A stretch of 64,000 nucleotides of DNA from assembly GCA_033065855.1 (NCBI GenBank), contig JAVXUO010001186.1, positions 1-64,000 of the forward strand, written 5' to 3'. Source of the DNA: Escallonia rubra (lineage: Eukaryota > Streptophyta > Magnoliopsida > Escalloniales > Escalloniaceae). The translations under genes were made by a program, and so were the position numbers. Positions 23,149 through 34,057 of this stretch are shown here, piece by piece (positions within the stretch are counted from its first letter, which is position 1; each line of letters starts with the position of its first letter). Under the pieces are notes generated by a model. The model ran no database searches and was not told the origin of the DNA. It worked only from the letters and a program-made list of their open reading frames with translations.

Positions 23149-24311
23149 CTCTGAAGCATGGACACCCCTCCTAGGGTGGGGTTTGGTGTCCTAAACGGAC
23201 GGACACCCCGACACCCTCCGGACACCGCCCGACACGTGTCCGACACCGCCAATCGGTGTCCGATATTTTTTTTCTTAATTTTCCGACCCCATGTCAGACA
23301 CTCATCGAGGAGTGTCGGACACGGTGATGTGCAGTGTCCGAACGTTTGGTGCTACTTTGAAATTTTTGGAACTAATTTCGGAGGCCAATCGGTATTAAAT
23401 GTAATATGTGGGGATTTTTTAAGAGAAACAGATTATGTCCTAAATCCCTAATCTGAAAAAAACACATCTGTGAATCTCACCTTACGGCCGTCAGCTCGGA
23501 AGCACCTCACGGAAGCCATTATCCACTTGTAGCTGTCGCCGGAGCTGTTCGCGAACATTCCAAAGCCGACGCCGACGATTCCAGTCGCCGTCGCGAAGAC
23601 TGAAGCAGCTGCTGCGACTCGCTGTCGCTATCGCCGGAGGTCACTGCATCGTCGCCGGAGGTCACTGCATCATCGCCGGAGGTCCTCGCCGCCGTCGCCG
23701 ACTCACAGGTACCTTCTCTTCGAAGTCGTGTGGACTGCATGTCTGCCTCTCTCTCTTTTTTTATTTCTCCTCCGTCGTTGAAGTCAAGAGTCAAGAGACT
23801 CAAGACTATTTAATTCTGCCGAAAATGGTAATTACTTCTACGGTTCTACCGAAAATGTTTAATTCTCTCTTTTTTTACGTGGACACTGGACAGTAATGCT
23901 TAATTTTCTCAACTTAATTTTGTAACTTATTTTGTAGTTATTTTGTCAACTTAATTTCAGTAATTATTTTGTCAACTTATTTTCAATAGTTATTTTGTCA
24001 ACTTAGTTATTTCGTATGACTTTGTAAGACTTAATTTCTTATGTTATGTATCATGTACACTGTACTGTGTTGGATTTAACGTTTAAGTATGATTTGTATT
24101 TGAATTCCTTGTTTTGGTAGTTTTTCATTATTATTTGTTATTTTAGATTATGGAATGTATTTGATATTTATTATATATATATATATAATAAAAATATTAA
24201 AAAAATAGCGGTGTCCTGCGGTGTCCAAAATCCAATTTTTTGGAAATTGCGGTGTCCGGTGTCCCCGTCGGTGTCTGTGTCCAACACCGTGTCCATGTCC
24301 GTGCTACCTAG
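23149..24311. mobile_element. hAT-like non-autonomous element, 1163 bp, 8-bp TSD
   Basis: Flanked by identical octamers accattac (23141-23148 and 24312-24319), the TSD length of hAT elements. Ends are imperfect inverted repeats: CTCTGAAGCATGGACA on the left and CTAGGTAGCACGGACA from the right, 12 of 16 positions equal. Both ends are rich in GTGTCC/GGACAC. The middle (23480-23800) is GC-rich with three CGCCGGAGGTC repeats, and an open minus-strand frame (23519-23803) encodes a Ser/Thr/Ala-rich stretch that may be captured 5' exon sequence. 23810-24200 is AT-rich with repeated TTATTTTGTCAACTTA. No transposase. Confidence 0.75.
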
Positions 24312-24319
24312 ACCATTAC

Positions 24320-25400
24320 GCTTTCCAGGAGCTAATTCCCATTTTTTCCTTTAATGTACTCAACCAAAAGGGAATCTCGTAGCAGCACTTCAAATTGGAT
24401 AATGTTGTAGATTCTGTTTTTTGGTTCTCTGTTAGTACATTTCAGTGACCTTTTCATAATAAGATAAGAGCATAATCAGCAGGTTCTTAAGGAAGAAGAA
24501 AAGCACTGAAAACTTACAGCTCAGAAGGCTGCAAATTGCATACACTGTGTGATGTGAAGGGCCAGCCAACCTTCTTAACCAAATTTGAAGTACCCTTAAC
24601 TTTGAGCAAACTTATACTCTGAAAAAATCAATAACATGTAGAACCAAAACTCTTAAAGTGCAGAATAGTTGAAACGGAGGAAGCATGAAGCTAAGGTAGA
24701 CCCAACTAAGCCGCTTTCCCTAATTACAAAAGAAATATATTTTAATCCATGACCGACTGGAGACTTTTATATATCATATGACCATGTAAAGGACAGATAA
24801 AAAAAATAATGAAAAAGCATCTGTAGCGGAGGAAAATTGACGTATATTTTCAGAAATATGCCAAGCAAGACTACCATTATCAGTCAAAAATCATCTGCAA
24901 ACTAACTACTTAGTTTTTAGAATCTCAGAACCGTATAAATTCAGGTGCATTCAATTCAATTGGCTTCACTCTGCTATTTTATTCCTGGCTATACTTATCG
25001 AACAATACTTAGCTAATATATGATCGTTATTTGAATACAATTCAGTGTCCGTCCCATGATTTTGCTTTGTGTTTTTAGCAGCAAATCGGTTTTGGCACAA
25101 TGAACAAACTGTTGTGATTTTTAGCACAATGAACAAATCAGTGTCTATCTCATGATTTCGCTTTGTGTTTTAAGCAGCAAATCGATTTTGGCACAATGAA
25201 CAAACTGTTGTGATTGCAAAAATCATTTATCGGAATATATTTGTACAGCTTAATTATATTTGCACAACTTAATTATAAGAAAAGGAAAAAAAACAGCAAT
25301 AAACTATATAGCCTAAAAGGACTTCTACCCCCACCCACGACACCAAGCAAAAGCAAGACATTCACGATCTAACCTAACGAGATAACAAGAACTGGGAACC
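24320..25400. other. Outer CACTA interior with a 95-bp tandem duplication
   Basis: Apart from the exon-like piece above it is AT-rich non-coding DNA. About 25044-25220 is an imperfect tandem duplication with a period near 95 bp, sharing AGCAGCAAATC and TTTTGGCACAATGAACAAAC. Confidence 0.6.
24518..24618 (-). pseudogene. Exon-like fragment of unidentified captured gene
   Basis: The minus strand has a 101-bp open stretch between a good acceptor (TGATTTTTTCAG) and a good donor (GTAAGT), reading SISLLKVKGTSNLVKKVGWP then FTSHSVCNLQPSEL. It has the same strand as 21202-21340, so both may come from one captured host gene. I do not recognise the family. Confidence 0.4.
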
Positions 25401-25633
25401 AAAACAGAAAGCAACAAAGCCCAGAAACAAGAGCTTGGCCTTCTACGTGTTCCCAAGCATCACAAATCTTCCAGCGTGGGACACAAGAGGCTTCATTGCC
25501 ATATTAATACTCCACATGATAGTTTCAGAGCCACTTTACTACTGTATACACAGATGCTTTCATGGACACCGCCCTCTTTTTACCCATTACCATTCGCTCC
25601 ATCATTCATCAGCTGTACCCCATCCCTTTACTG
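25400..25633 (+). pseudogene. Captured CER1/CER3-like (fatty acid hydroxylase superfamily) exon
   Basis: The frame reads LAFYVFPSITNLPAWDTRGF, then a hydrophobic stretch FIAILILHMIVSEPLYY and the histidine motifs HRCFH and HYHSLHHSS, ending VPHPFTG before a GTAAAC splice donor at 25634. These match the N-terminal membrane and histidine-box domain of the plant CER1/CER3 (WAX2) family, ER membrane proteins in alkane and cuticular wax formation. Only one exon is present, with no upstream or downstream exons nearby, inside the outer CACTA near its right end. It is a captured fragment and cannot make an enzyme. CER3-like over CER1-like is my impression, not proven. Confidence 0.85.
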
Positions 25634-26245
25634 GTAAACCAACCAAAACCCATTCCTCAATTTAATTTCCTGTCTTCCCCCATTCTTTAACACGTACGGC
25701 ATTAAAGGAATAAATGACACAGCAAATCAACCCATCTGGGCATTAAAGGAAATTACAAAGGTTGAATTACTAAAACCTAGGTCTAGAAGATTTAGAAAAT
25801 CAAATATCTAGGCATTAATCACTTGCCGGAGAAAAAAATAAGGAAACGGAGACCCGAAAAAGGGAAAGAGAGACAGAGACGTAAGGAGAAGAGAAATAGA
25901 TATCGAAGAAGAGAACGGGGAAGATGCTTACCGGTCAGTAGCGGTGACTCTGCTTTGCCGGCGGTGGGTGCTATGGTTTGTTGCTTTCTCTCTTCTGCTT
26001 TGATCTCTGTTGCAAGTACTACTATGTGTTTGTTGCTTTGCCTCTTCTGCTTCGCCGGCAGTAGGCGCTGTGGTTTGTTGCTTTGCCGGGACAAAGATAG
26101 AAAGAGAAAAGAAACAGATACCGGCGGTAGGCGCTGTGGTTTGTTGCTTTGCCTCTTCTACTTTGTCGCTGGAAAGGGGGGAAAGAGGGGAAATTCGGGG
26201 ATAGAGGCAAAATTAGGGCAAAGTCAAAGGAGATATTTTGACTAA
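25634..26245. other. Outer CACTA segment with GC-rich repeated phrases
   Basis: 25634-25820 may be captured intron. 25820-26245 contains a long open frame on the plus strand (25823-26245), highly basic then Cys-rich, but it is built from repeats of GGCGCTGTGGTTTGTTGCTT, so I do not call a gene. It may be captured 5' UTR. Confidence 0.4.
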
Positions 26246-26246
26246 A

Positions 26247-26466
26247 CAATTAGCGACGGCCCAAGAGGTCGCAAACTCAGTCGCTAATTCAGCGACTGCA
26301 AAGGCAGTCGTAAACTTCGGTCGCTAAACCAAGTTTTTTGTTAACTTTTTACAATATGTGGATATTTAGCAACCGCACTTAGCAGCAGTCGCTAAAATAA
26401 TGTTTAGCGACTGCGTATCTTGGCGGTCGCAAAACACGGTCGCTAAAACTCATGTTTCTTGTAGTG
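26247..26466. repeat. Right subterminal repeats of outer CACTA
   Basis: Copies of TTAGCGACTGC/GGTCGCTAAA and related forms lead to GTTTCTTGTAGTG, ending at 26466. Confidence 0.8.
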
Positions 26467-27355
26467 AGTTCCATTGTCGCCACTAAGCAGTGGATGTCCT
26501 CAACTTTTGAGATGAAGGACATGGGAGAAGCTAATTATGTGCTCGGGGTTAAAATCATACGCGATCGTCCAGAAAAACTTCTCGGTTTGTCTCAAGAGAC
26601 ATACATCAAGAAGGTCATTGAATGATTTCGTATGTATAACTCAAAACCCATAGACACTCCAATGGACAAGGCGTGTACTTTAAGCACAGACCAATGCCCA
26701 AAGAATGATGAGGAAAAGAATCGGATGTCCAAAGTGCCTTACGCGGCTGCAGTAGGGAGTTTGATGTACGTTATGCTGTGTACGCATCCAGACATCTGCT
26801 ATGCCGTTGGAATGGTGAGTCGTTATCAGAGTAATCATGGACCCGCTCATTGGAATGTGGTGAAGAGGATTCTTCGATACCTACGTGGAACTGCTGATCT
26901 CGTCCTGTGTTATCATGGTGGAGACTTGAGACTGAGAGGATACAATGATGCTGATTGGGGCGCTGATAGAGATAAGCGTAGATCCACTTTAGGTGGAGCT
27001 ATCTCTTGGTACAGCAAGAAACAGTCTTTGCATCGCTCTATCCACGATAAAGTAGGAGTATGTTGCTTGGACAGTAGCAGTCCAGGAAGTTGTTTGATTG
27101 AGGTCATTCATACAGGCTCTAAGGGTTACAGCTCATATAGATGAGGCTGTTACTGTTGTAAAAGACCCCAAATATTATGGGAAGGCCAAACACATAGGCC
27201 TTCGTTATCACTTCATTAGAACTTTAGTTGCGCAAGGAGAGGTGACCATGAAGCATATACCTACTGGCAGAATGATGGTTGATCCTTTAACCAAGCCTAT
27301 TACTAGAGATGTTTTTTCTTTCTCACATTAGGAGTATGGGACTACGTAGGTTTTG
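26467..27355 (+). pseudogene. Copia RT 3' part and RNase H remnant
   Basis: This continues the pol interrupted at 9186. The frame KQWMSSTFEMKDMGEANYVL is followed by PYAAAVGSLMYVMLCTHPDI and HWNVVKRILRYLRGTADLVL, and RNase H blocks GYNDADWGADRDKRRSTLGG and ISWYSKKQS. After a frame change it reads YHFIRTLVAQGEVTMKHIPT and DPLTKPI, with the polyprotein stop at about 27355. Stops at about 26625 and frame changes after 27020 disable it. Confidence 0.9.
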
Positions 27356-28900
27356 ATATGCTTATGGCATCTTATGTACTTGACATTATTTATTCCTTGA
27401 TTTGAGTTTATTTTGGAATGAATCAATAACCTTTGTGATTACATATACATCCTTATTGAGAGTGTCACCAGGCTTGAATTGACCCACTCACACGGGTAAT
27501 TCACCTTGGCGCTAAGATAGCGAGCAAGATGAGACATAATTGTCTTAGGCTTCGGGAGGGCGAATAAGATGATACAACTTCTCAAGCAAACATGTCGCCT
27601 TAGTTGAAGCTAAAATGAGACCTAAAAAGGTAGGTCGATCATAGAGTATTTCCACAACTCTATGTAGCCAGTTTACAGCCGAATGTGAGATTTCAGGCAG
27701 GCACTATGAGAGTGACTGGGCTAAAAAACTTAGGTTAGGCGCTTGTACAGCGACTAGACTCATATTCGCATGGCGTATTTTATTATACATTTATGTGACA
27801 CGCCCTTGCAGGTTACGCCATAGCATGCAAATCATACTGCATGTGCTAAATGCAGACCGACAATTGGAGTGATGAATGAATCCCTGCTTTGTCACTGTGT
27901 GAGCCACTTGGATCGATAGATTTTTGATCCTATGTAGAACCCTTTTCACCTTAGACTATGTAACGAAGAGAATACTAAATGTCGCTACATTAGCATGTAT
28001 CCTTGGATTATGGATGATGCGGTCTTGCGGGGAATGTCTAGGAAATCGGTTTGGTCTAATTGGAATGACATGAGGGCTTTGGGAAGAAAGTTCAATATTA
28101 CACCATGTTATGTGATTCATAGCCCGGGAGACTTTGTCGATTTTCGTTTCAATATGAGTCATGAATACAAAACATATGAGAGGTTTAACACTGCTCACTA
28201 TGAGGGATTTGAGAGTGTTTAATCTGGTATAGTTGAACTATCTAGGGTACATACGAGATTTTTTGGAGTGATGTATTGTGTTAGTTTAGTGATGACTTAA
28301 TACAATACTCCTCAACTGGACATCCTTTCTCGCAGTTCGCTCGTTCTATTTCCTGTATTAGAAGATAAGTGGACAAGAGATAAGGAAGGACTGTACGATT
28401 TATTTGCCCTGTGTGTGGGCGAGTGGGAGCTGTTAATAAATTGGGTTAGTGGACCCATTATCTGCCCATTAACAGATAATGTGTATTTGTTAGTCTGGAT
28501 CATTACAGTTAATTAGAGAATATTTATCTCATAAGTGTTTGAGATAAATACAGTATTTATCTTTTAGGTGTTTGAGATAAATACATTTTTATCTCCGAAG
28601 TGTTTGAGGTAAAGTTTGTCTCTAATACTATTTCTATATAAAGGCTAGAAATATCCTAAGAAATCACAAGTCACAGCAATAAGTGACAGACAATAAGTCA
28701 CAAGACAATCCCTCTCTCCTCTGCACTCTCTCTAGAGCATCACCGAGCTCTAGGATTTGGTTCTTCAACGAAGAACTCGACTCTAGTAGCCATTTTTGTA
28801 CCTGCGATAAAGATCAAAGATCAAACATGTTGGAGGCTAGTAACAACAAGGATCCTTCGTCGGATTTTTTGGAGACTTCATAAGGTATGTTTCTGAACTC
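27356..28900 (+). repeat. Probable 3' LTR of the interrupted copia element
   Basis: The sequence directly downstream of the pol stop is non-coding and has a TATA box (tatataaa, about 28635) followed by a leader-like region. Three related phrases of TTTGAGATAAATAC lie at 28510-28600. The matching 5' LTR is not in the window, so the borders are estimates. The open frame at 27995-28222 lies inside it and matches nothing known. Confidence 0.5.
28635..28642 (+). promoter_or_regulatory. TATA box of copia LTR
   Basis: The sequence tatataaa lies 720 bp before the host junction region and is followed by CT-rich leader sequence. Confidence 0.35.
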
Positions 28901-30094
28901 ACTACGTGTTACGCGGTAGGCGCAATTAATTGTTTCAACGGTTAGCAATAAAGGTTTTGCTCGCATAATACCTAATAAAACTTTAATCACCTGTAGTACT
29001 AATCAAGCTTTCGTATTGGCATGTTTGCAAAAGCCAAGCAAAAGTGGACTATCAAGTCTCCTATGTTTTGCCTAAGTACTATCCAGTCTCCTAGTTATCC
29101 CAGCAAATTTAACTTGCCACACTTGCTTTCCAAGAAAATGAGTATTTCTGAATAGTTTTTGTTTTTCGAGAATAAAAATGCCTTTTATAGATGTAACAAA
29201 GAAAGACAGAAGACGAATTGGCTAAAGCACAACATCATGGCTCGGAAGTATAACGCAACTTCAAACATTTGAGTATGCGCAAGATTGGTTGCTAATGGCT
29301 CTTGCCTTCCAGAAAAATCAGAAAAATGGTAATCGAACAGAGACCACAACAATTATCCATCTTTTGAAGGATTCATTTTTTCAGTCAACTCGTCTTGGTA
29401 TTTTGTCCTTCCAAATAAAAGGTAGTTGCCCTGCTACTCTAGATATATTCCAAACTAATTGATTTACTGAAACCGTAACGAAAGCCTGCAATCGACAACA
29501 AGCATAAAAGTTTTTGGCAAAATGCTGAATAATAGAGAATGAGGTGCCGAAGATCTTCGCTTCGGCTAAATCTGGTGTGATCATTAGATAAGTGACCAGA
29601 GTTGCTTAAATAAACCTGTTAAAACTCACAAACACAATAGCATGTCATTGGACCTGAATTATTTGAAACAGAAGCGAAGAAAATTAACAAATGAATGGGA
29701 TTAACCCACTCCAACAGAATTGTCATTGCTTTTTATTGTTCCATGGAACTATCATATCAGAAATCAAGTATCGAGTGGGAAAAGAAAGATATTAATGTTG
29801 TGTTCGTTTAGCACTAAAACTTCTTTTTAATTTGCAAGGCGAGATTCAATAATTCTCAAAAATACATTACAATCTTCTTGCATTTACCCTGTCCATTTTG
29901 GCTTAAAAATTAAATTACAGGATATCTAAGTAGCTGAATTAACGGTATTCAAACAAACATGAAATTTCCATTTATTTTTAAAATCTGCAACTCTTTTAAA
30001 TTCACAGCCATCTTAAGTCAAGTATATAAAGGATATTAAAATCATCACACAGAATCCAAGGGAGAAATGAATTAGAAGGGGTCAGCGGATCCGC
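28901..30094. other. No gene recognised
   Basis: AT-rich DNA with short open frames only. It may hold part of the copia leader or old flanking DNA. Nothing diagnostic was seen. Confidence 0.5.
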
Positions 30095-30600
30095 CACTAC
30101 AAGAAAAATAACAATTAGCGACTGAAAAATTTCGTCGCTAAATATGAAAATTCCTTCGGTAAAGCCTTTAGCGATAGAAATTTCGTCGCCTAAACCCTCG
30201 TCGCTAAAGGTTTTACCGACGGAATTGGTGTTCCATCAGTGATGCCTTTGTCATTAGCGACGGAAATTTCCGTTGCTAAAAATATTTTGCAATTTTCAGA
30301 AAATTAACTTTTTAAAAAATAAATAAATGAAATATAAATATTATTTTATGAATTTAAAAAAAATATCATTAGCGACGAAAATTCTGTCGCCAATTTTTGT
30401 AGAAGACAAATTTTCCGTTGCTAATTCCGTCGCAAAACCATATATTGGAGCTAATATTTTTCCGTCGCTAATTAAATGGGAATTTTTCCGTCGCTAAAGG
30501 GAAATTTTTCTGTCGCTAATTTCGTCGCAAAAATCATATTTATAGGTGCTAATTGATTTTTTCCGTCGCAAAAATCATATTTAGGAACTAAAAATTTTGA
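30095..30600. repeat. 3' subterminal repeats of third CACTA
   Basis: Many decayed copies of TAGCGACGGAA/TTCCGTCGCTAA, more mutated than those of the inner CACTA (for example CGTCGCAAAA variants), which suggests an older insertion. Confidence 0.8.
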
Positions 30601-31960
30601 AAATAAAAAATCATTAAATATGCATAATAGTTTATACTATTCTTAATTAATGCAACAACTATTGTCAATAATAATCCAACGTCAACATCCGATAATGAAC
30701 TGGAGATAACAAATATTCAGCATTTATTGAATACCACCAAAAGTGAACAATAATACATCTAAATCAACCAGTTCCTTGGTTACCAAAATGAACAAATATT
30801 CCAACAAACGTAACGTCAAATCTGGTCACATAAGACAATCATCCACCAAGCTCGTCGAATGTTTTATCATTGACATCCTCAGTAGCATCAGTCGCGGTAA
30901 CTTCGGCTTGTAACAAAGCAATTAAAGACATGTTAAAGGATGTATTTGGTGGGTGAAACAGTGCCATACAAGCATCAACACTAAGATCTATTGCTCCGTC
31001 ACAACCAAGGTGTCACAGACAAGAGAACAACAGTTGAAATAAAGATCAAACCACGTGAGTCATCGTCCTAATTTAACTGCTAAGCCATAAATGTAACTGG
31101 AAACAAACTGAAGTACTGAACCAATGCCTAGAGCTAGAAGGTATTCTCATAATTACTTTCATAGTTGGTTTTACCTATGGGGTTTTCTAGATTTGAAGAC
31201 AAATAATATCTGGAGGTGATTTCGAGGTCCCTAGAAAGGAAGTCCTTATCAAGAGGATGACATTGGTTGGTACGCCATTACTATCCTCTCCAATCCTTAC
31301 TACATGTTAGCCATTTAGTGGAACTTCCTTGACCTAAGAAAATCTCACCACAATAGATAAACGCCAACAACCTGCTCTTATCACACATTATCCAACCAGC
31401 CCCAGAACACACCAAAACTAATTAGCCAAGAAAGAAGGTTTCATTTTTTTCAATAGACCAGTCAACTGGTCAATGACTTTAACCTAAAAGTAACACCAAC
31501 CAAACAACACGGAGGCATTTGTAGCAAATAACAACCTGTGACCATTTGCAGCAAATAACAATGACCATGAAATCAATTTAGGCCCCAGCCACAGCAACCA
31601 TGAAATCAACATGTGAAATTTGACCTTAATGACCACCCTTGCTGCCATTATCATGGGCCTATCAGCACCTAAAATATGTATCAAAAAGAAATTTCAAGTC
31701 TTGTCCTAGGGGTCAAACCACTAAGACATAGTATCAAGTAGAACTAATACTTAATACTGAGTTAGTTGCTGAATTGATACTTAATATTGGCCTTAAACAT
31801 GAATAAAGCATGAGGTTTGATACCTGCTGCAGGTCCTTCTCTTTCATCCGTTTTCCACCTCAATCTCTACAAGCTTAGCAATTTCAGTCTCTTTCATCTT
31901 CTGCACCTTAAGCTGCACAATCTTAGCAATTTTATCTTTCCAATTTTGGAGGATAGAGGC
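30601..31960. other. 3' part of third CACTA, no gene recognised
   Basis: AT-rich non-coding DNA between the subterminal repeats and the last recognised exon of the TNPA-like gene. It should contain that gene's last exon or 3' UTR, but I could not identify it. Confidence 0.4.
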
Positions 31961-32598
31961 TGGTCTAGTGAAATATGCATCGATGCCCTGGCATCTCGTG
32001 CGGTTTCGCGAGTACCACGTATTCGTCCTTTCTTGTCGTGAACCCCAGGCGTTTGTCGCCACAATTCTACTGCATCATAATCTATCAAGGAAGAGTTGGG
32101 CTCCTGAGAACTAATTTCATCAAATCTTACAGCATATGCGTCCTGTAACTCATGCAAAATGCAAGTCAAGTTAGAGATTCATCAAACAAAATAGATGAAA
32201 AATCAGCTGCAAAAATAAACTTACGCGGATAGCCTTTGCCTTCTTTGAGACATATGGACGGTCTTGCTCTTCCAATGGCTGACCATTAGAATAATGTTTA
32301 AGTTCATGTGTTAATTCGTACACCTCTAGGTTCAGCTTCGCGTCGGTAATATCTGGCATCTTCTCTTTCAATTCAACTCCAATAACAGCATGCGGCACGG
32401 AACCACCTGTGTGAGATGGCTCATCATTTGCAGATCGATTTATCTTTGCACATCTGGATTTTTCCTGCCATTTAGTGCTTGCCCATACATCCACCATCTT
32501 CTGCCAAATATAATTGCGGATCCATTTCGGGGGGTGGTTCCTCCATAATTCTGGATGTGCATCTTCTCCTACCTTGCTAATTGCAAATTTCCTCACTC

Positions 32599-32603
32599 CT
32601 TCC
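32599..32603. repeat. TSD (cttcc) of Sirevirus-like element, left copy
   Basis: The pentamer cttcc precedes TGTTGACTTG at 32604 and follows the right LTR at 42492-42496. Confidence 0.95.
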
Positions 32604-32908
32604 TGTTGACTTGTTGTTTTTGATGATTTAAGACTTATCTTATCTAACATTAATCTGACAATATTATTAAAGTTAAACCATTTCAGGTTTTATCTTAATC
32701 AAACAAAGACATAATCTTGACATGGATGACAGAGACTTTGCATGACCTTGACATGGATGACAAAGACTTTGGACTTGTTTGGACTCAAGTTTTGGACTAC
32801 AGATGAAGATGCAAGATCTTGAAGTATACTTTTTACTGATTAGTTTTTCTTTAAGTCTTTCTTAAAAGATCTAACAAAAATTCTACTAAAGAAAGAAGCC
32901 AATATTTT

Positions 32909-33390
32909 TAGTCGAAGTCAAGTTTTTGAGTCGAAACCAAAATGTTTTAGTCGAAACCAAAATGTTTGAGTCGAAGCTAAAGCTTTGAGTCGAAGCTGTG
33001 ACTTTCAGTCGAAGCTCAGACTTTCCTTCGAAGCTGTGACTTTCAGTCCAAGTCAAGATTTTCAATTGAAGCCAAGACTTTGAGTCGAAGCTAAGACTTT
33101 CAGTCGAAGCTAAGACTTTCAGTCGAAGCTGTGACTTTCAATCGAAGTCAAGATTTTTAGTCAAAGCCAAGACTTTCAATCGAAGCCAAGACTTTCAGTC
33201 GAAGCTAAGACTTTCAGTCGAAGCTAAGACTTTCAGTCGAAGCTGTGACTTTCAGTCGAAGCTGTGACTTTCAGTCGAAGCTGTGACTTTCAGTCGAAGT
33301 CAAGATTTTCAGTCGAAGCCAAATGTTTTAGTCGAAGCCAAGACTTTCAGTCGAAGGCAAGACTTTTAGTCGAAGCCAAAAAGTTTTAGT
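32909..33390. repeat. 19-bp tandem repeats in 5' LTR (AGTCGAAGC type)
   Basis: About twenty degenerate units of CTTTCAGTCGAAGCTAAGA/GTGA occur upstream of the LTR TATA box. The right LTR has fewer units (about 41545-41895), so the array changed length between copies. The half-site AGTCGA is shared with the palindromes at 38693-38836. Confidence 0.85.
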
Positions 33391-33442
33391 CGAATCCTTC
33401 TTGTTTGGTTTTTCTTCCTAACGATCCTCTATTTCCTTCCTG

Positions 33443-33450
33443 TATAAATA
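33443..33450 (+). promoter_or_regulatory. TATA box of 5' LTR
   Basis: The sequence tataaata lies just downstream of the 19-bp repeat array, repeated at 41944-41951 in the 3' LTR. Confidence 0.55.
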
Positions 33451-33991
33451 GGGAATCCGTTAGAGCATTTATTACCTTTTTCTCTCGCGCAAATTTTTAC
33501 TCTGAAAAACTCTCTCATCTCAATCTCTTATTCTTATCAATTGTCTTTTGAGTGAGTTACCTTTGAGAAAGTTCTTTGTAAGCTTATTGGTTTTGTTCTT
33601 GAAAGGATATAGATCTTCCCACCTAAGAAGGCTTAGCTTTAAAACTTTCATTGTACTATCTGCTCAAGAAGGAGCCTGTTTATTGTATTCAAATTGTAAT
33701 CTCTTTTCATTTGTAATCTGTTGGAAACCTTGGAAGGGTTTCAGATATTGTACTGAGGTTTGAGCTAGCACCCGAAGCTAGTTGGTTTAGTGAAAGGCTC
33801 GAGTAGGTCTCCCTTGTGTGGAGTGCTCGAGGACTGGACGTAGGCTGGTGGGGCCGAACCAGTATAAATCTCTGTGTTAAACTTGTTACTATAATATCTA
33901 TCTGTACGTTGTAATCTCAATTTTTAAATTCATACTCTAAGTTGTAAAACACCTATTCACCCCCCTCTAGGTGTATTTAGGGACCTACAAG

Positions 33992-34004
33992 TGGAATTAG
34001 AGCC
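33992..34004 (+). promoter_or_regulatory. Primer binding site (initiator Met tRNA)
   Basis: TGGAATTAGAGCC begins 3 bases after the 5' LTR. It matches the plant iMet consensus TGGTATCAGAGCC except at two positions. Confidence 0.85.
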
Positions 34005-34057
34005 GTGTACTCTGCTATTCTTCTGTGAGTTAATCGTCAAGAGCTAAAGATCGTGTT

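Larger units (their letters stand above)
9187..26466. mobile_element. Outer CACTA (En/Spm) element, 17,280 bp, with nested insertions
   Basis: The left end is CACTACAAGAAACAGGGGCT and the right end is its imperfect inverted repeat ending GTTTCTTGTAGTG at 26466. A 3-bp TSD (agt) flanks it, and removing the element with one TSD copy rejoins the copia RT reading frame. Subterminal repeats are built on TAGCGACCGC, different from the GCGACGG repeats of the nested element. After subtracting the nested CACTA (9980-21201), about 6 kb remain. That part holds no transposase gene but has a CER1/CER3-like exon, unidentified exon-like pieces and a hAT-like insertion, so the element is non-autonomous. Confidence 0.9.
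32604..33989 (+). repeat. 5' LTR of Sirevirus-like element (1386 bp)
   Basis: Runs from TGTTGACTTG to GGGACCTACA. A 19-bp tandem motif (ACTTTCAGTCGAAGCTAAG and variants) fills about 32909-33390. A TATA box (TGTATAAATAGGG) lies at about 33441. It is about 130 bp longer than the 3' LTR, mostly because of more 19-bp units. Confidence 0.93.

Noticed and set aside
25823-26245. 140-codon open frame, basic then Cys-rich
   Set aside because: It is built from partly repeated GC-rich phrases and overlaps open frames on the other strand; no domain.
27995-28222. 75-codon open frame, plausible as a gene
   Set aside because: It lies in the probable copia LTR, has no domain I know and no gene context.
32909-33390. 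CRISPR-like short regular repeats in the LTR
   Set aside because: Units of 19 bp are contiguous tandem repeats without spacers, in a plant retrotransposon LTR.
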